Shown: positions 60,727 through 64,000 of the stretch, one piece after another
Layout: each line of letters starts with the position of its first letter
Position numbering within the stretch: the stretch's first letter is position 1
Notes under the pieces: model-generated
Database searches by the model: none
Seen by the model: the letters and a program-made list of their open reading frames with translations, nothing else
What the model was told of the DNA's origin: nothing
From: Acorus gramineus
Lineage: Eukaryota; Streptophyta; Magnoliopsida; Acorales; Acoraceae
Direction: 5' to 3'
Assembly (NCBI GenBank): GCA_030737835.1
Contig: JAUJYN010000012.1
Coordinates: 10,402,729 to 10,466,728 of the forward strand
Length of the DNA: 64,000 bases
Program-made: the position numbers and the translations under genes

Positions 60727-63165
60727 ATTTTTCTACGAGGCATCCATCTCTGCGGTCATAGCAGCAGTCTGTAGAGGATCATGTAATGCCTCAATAACAC
60801 TACAAGGAATACGGATAGATGATGTAGCAGCCAGGTAAGCTCTACAGGAATCAGAAAGTCCTTGATAGGAAACAAACTAGGTAAGAGGATGAGCAGTGAC
60901 ACAACTCTGACAACCTTTGCGAAGAGCAAAAAGGCAGTAGTGACGACTGTCATACTTCAATAGGACTTTGAGACATTCATTCCTCGAAGGAGACAAAGAA
61001 CCACATTCATGAGATGACGATTCTTGCATTCCGCCACCCCATTTTGCTCAGGTGTATATGTACAAGTTAAGTGTTGAAGGATTCCAACTCATTCAGATGA
61101 GACCAAAAAGAATCTGAGACATATTCTCTCCCATTTTAGACCTGATATTCTTGATTGTAATGTTAAATTGTGTTTTAATCATGCGCATAAATTAACACAC
61201 TGAGAGATACCTTAGATCGAGATTTAAGAAGATAAACCCAAGTATATCTAGAAAATCATCAATGACTGTCAAATAATATTTGCGACCACCAAAAGCAGTA
61301 AGAGGAGAGGGACCCCACATATCAGAGTGAATCCAGTCAAACAACCCAGAAGCTTTATTCATGCGAGAAATATAGGTAGTACGTGTTTATTTAGAAAGCT
61401 CACACACAACACATTGAAATTTACGAGTCTTACATGAAGAACGAAAAATAGGAAATAAAGAACATAGATACTGAAAATTGGCATGTCCTAAACGAGCATG
61501 CCATAAATTTAGAGATTGTAAAGAAAAACTGTGCAAATGATCGGTGGGCAAAATGGAAGTATGGGCCGTGGTGGGTGGTTCTCCGAAGATGTAAAAGCCA
61601 TCTCTCATACCCCTTGCCAAAAAACCTTTGTGTACTCAGGTCCTGAAAAACACAATGATCATGGTAAAACATCACTGAGCAGTTCAAAATCTTATTCAAT
61701 TGGCTAACAGAAAGAAGGTTAAGAGCAAGATTGGGAACATGTAACACAGAGTGTAATGATAAAGAAGAAGATAAAGGAATAGTACCCTTATTGATGACAA
61801 GTGTAAGTGAGCCATCAGCAAGACGTACCTCTCTGTACATAGAAGATGATGTCAAGGGAGCAAACAATTGAGGCTCACCAGACATGCGTTTAGTAGCGCC
61901 TGAATCAATGACCCAAGTAGGAGACCCTGATTGGTTAACATGGTAGGCGGAGGGTATACCTGAGGTAGAGGTTGAAGCAGCGGAGGATGTAGGAGGACCA
62001 ACATGATAGACATGAGAGGCAAAGCTCCCACGAACCATGGCATCAATAAGGTTATGAAGAGTCCGCATATCAAAGGACCTAGACGGAGCAGTGGAAGCAT
62101 CACCCTACATTGAGGAATCAGCAATAGCAGCACGAGGGGCAGGCAGAGGAGCTCCAACATTGCGAGATTGCATTAATTGTGGGTATAGAAGAAAACACCT
62201 GGTACATGTCCTGTTTTTTCCATAGTGGCTGCAAGTCACAATATTGTTGTGTCCTCGTCCACGACCACAACCGCGATTGCGACCACCATCGCTGTGGCTG
62301 CAAGTGTCATATCCAGAATTGGCCGCCAATGCCATTTGATTGCTGAGGGTTCCAGTGGTCGTTGAGGAAGAGATCTGACAGCGACGCTCATCACCCTCAA
62401 TAATAGCAAATGCCTCAAATAAAGAAGGAAGTGGTGTGTATTCCAAATCTAAACACAAAGAGATTCAAACTCTTGTCGAAGGCCCATAAGAAACGCATAC
62501 ATCTATTGGTGTTGTAGTCGGCCAACCACAATTGTGGCAGCCTCCCTAGTCAACTCTGAGAGAGGCTCATAGTGGGCAAGGTCCTCCCAACGAGCCTGAA
62601 AAAATCCAAAATAATCGGTAACAGACTGGGTACCTTGGGTGCCCTGTGCAATATCCTTGTACAACTCATAGATCCGTGAGTCATTCATGGGATGACCGTA
62701 TGTTTTCTTCAGCGCATTCCACAGAGAGTCGACTGTATCATGATACGTGAACATATTATAGATCTGGGTCTCCATGGGAGTTGAAGAGCTAACCTTGAAC
62801 TGTACAGTTGTTGATCTCTCACTTATTGAAGGTTGCATCAATGTCTGCTGACTTTTGAATGGTGCCAAGAAGGAGGCCTGACATGCCTCAACTACCCAAA
62901 TATAATCGAATGGAATGTGACCAAGACGGATAATTCCATCCATCAAAGAGCACATTGGCAATACATTGAGCTTGACAATTGTGCCCTAATGGTATGGTGA
63001 TGTCTTTGATCTCCACAACCAGTGGTGGGGGTGGATCCTTGGGCGTTGGATCCTTGTTCTCTATTGCAAACCACAAATCTCAACCCAAGAGAGGAAGAGA
63101 TAATGGCGATCACCACGACCCGTGATGAATCAAGAAAAAAAATCGTGAAACCCTAGGGTTTCTTT

Positions 63166-63180
63166 GTGGCTCTGATACCA
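63166..63180 (-). other. Copia primer-binding site
   Basis: TGGTATCAGAGCCAC on the minus strand directly follows the 5' LTR and is complementary to the 3' end of initiator tRNA-Met, the usual primer of plant copia elements. Confidence 0.93.
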
Positions 63181-63462
63181 AGAAGAAATAAATGGAATAA
63201 TGTTATATTAAATAATGAAATCTGAAAGGTCCTTTATATAGTTTCAAGATGTACAAACCTTAGAAACAGAAAAATATCAAAATATCAATGACAAAAATTC
63301 GAGTCAGGGGCGCTGCCCACGAACCCTCGTGCACCCAATGCGGCCCAGGGCGGTGTTGCCACTGAACCCCGTGCACCCAATCCAGCCGGGGGGCTACGGC
63401 CCAAGGGAGCGTTGCCCCCGGGTCTCCAGGAAATAAGCCTAACTGGCCTAATGACTCCAATA
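63181..63462 (-). repeat. 5' LTR of the copia fossil (long form)
   Basis: 282 bases. Its middle contains two diverged GC-rich subrepeats around CGTGCACCCAATSCRGCC, about 60 bases apart. Confidence 0.9.
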
Positions 63463-63467
63463 GTGAC

Positions 63468-64000
63468 AAAGTAAAATAACGCAGCAGAAGTAATGATCAA
63501 TGACCAGATCTATGTCAAGGTGTCATAAAACCTCTCTCAAAGAGAATAATCCTGGAATAAAGTTCAATTTATTGATGAAAAGATAATCTTCGGTGGGGCT
63601 ACAGGTTTTGCATATAATATGGACTCAATTAGGCCTTAAGTCAGATTACATAATTTAATTAAAATGGAAAATATTAATTAAAGATAATTGCCACTTATTT
63701 TGATTTTCCACATATCAATCAGAATTGATCGTAATTAATTTTGGTATTTGTGACAAGAGAAACAACCCTATAAATTATTACAATAAATGACAAATTTTCT
63801 TATTTAATGGCCTTGGAATTTGGCCAAAATTAAGCTTGCCTAGTTGTGGAGCGATTACTCGTGCTACCCTCCATAAAATAGCAGTAGGATTTTTGATGAT
63901 TGGTCAACCACTCTGCACAGAGAAAAGCTATTATTTTGGATGACATCTTATTCCTTGGGGGGAGTTATATATATATATATACATATATATTCTTTTGGTC
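63468..64000. other. Continuation of intron 6, no gene seen
   Basis: AT-rich sequence ending in a short (TA)n run at about 63969-63990. The missing last exons of the DUF1336 gene are not here. Confidence 0.5.

Larger units (their letters stand above)
57302..63462 (-). mobile_element. Ty1/copia LTR retrotransposon fossil in intron 6
   Basis: Structure is clear: 5-bp target duplication GTGAC at 57297-57301 and 63463-63467; LTRs at both ends; a primer-binding site TGGTATCAGAGCCAC (initiator tRNA-Met type) at 63180-63166; and a polypurine tract TTGAGGGGGAG at 57481-57471. In minus-strand order one can recognise gag (about 63076-62110, with a zinc-knuckle region), protease (WVIDSGAT), the GAG-pre-integrase part (LWHARLGHA), integrase (TPEQNGVAE), reverse transcriptase (YMDDIII, FDVKDLGP) and RNase H. 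This order (integrase before reverse transcriptase) defines copia. It is broken, with roughly ten or more breaks across gag-pol, and antisense to the host gene. The LTRs differ at about one base in ten where they align, suggesting an insertion some millions of years old. Confidence 0.93.

Noticed and set aside
57302-63462. The missing last exons of the DUF1336 protein within the copia region
   Set aside because: No + strand stretch resembles the expected C-terminal part of the EDR2_C domain; all recognisable coding is minus-strand copia.

Overview
The window looks like nuclear DNA of a flowering plant. It has intron-rich plant genes, a tandem germin-like family, a chloroplast-targeted methyltransferase, L1-type LINEs with zf-RVT tails, a Ty1/copia element primed by initiator tRNA-Met, and many small DNA transposons. 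Coding ends are GC-rich against a very AT-rich background, and introns are several kilobases long and full of LINEs. That pattern would suit a monocot or an early-diverging angiosperm, but I cannot name the species.

Region 1 (1-20.2 kb) is a tandem array built from a duplicated unit: upstream module, intronless germin-like gene, downstream module. Three intact germin-like genes lie on the + strand at 5347-6024, 7817-8494 and 18060-18740. The window opens inside the downstream module of a fourth unit whose gene lies outside. Insertions unique to one unit (a Mutator-type MITE with a perfect 9-bp target duplication, an LTR-like block, local tandem duplications) can be read against the other units as empty sites.

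Region 2 (20.6-30.5 kb, minus strand) is a complete nine-exon gene for a plastid RsmD-type 16S rRNA (guanine-N2) methyltransferase. The exon model is phase-consistent throughout and gives 309 residues. Its two largest introns carry LINE fragments and tRNA-like SINE pieces.

Region 3 (30.5-37.2 kb) has no gene I can support. It holds MITEs, a fold-back element with inner tandem subrepeats, and a CT-rich promoter.

Region 4 (37.3 kb to beyond the right edge, + strand) is the first six coding exons of a DUF1336/EDR2_C protein with an N-myristoylation start (MGGCVSS). Its introns of 4-7 kb, with the sixth longer than 8 kb, carry two near-full-length degenerate LINEs, several LINE tails, two unusual elements made of TTCGAA-centred palindromes, an organelle-like insert flanked by an 18-bp direct repeat, and an antisense Ty1/copia fossil (57302-63462, TSD GTGAC). 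The copia fossil is itself interrupted by what looks like a solo LTR (58930-60726, TSD ATTTT).

I found no new gene system. The most unusual structures are the TTCGAA palindrome elements, the dated insertions in the germin-like array, and the nested insertions in the last intron.
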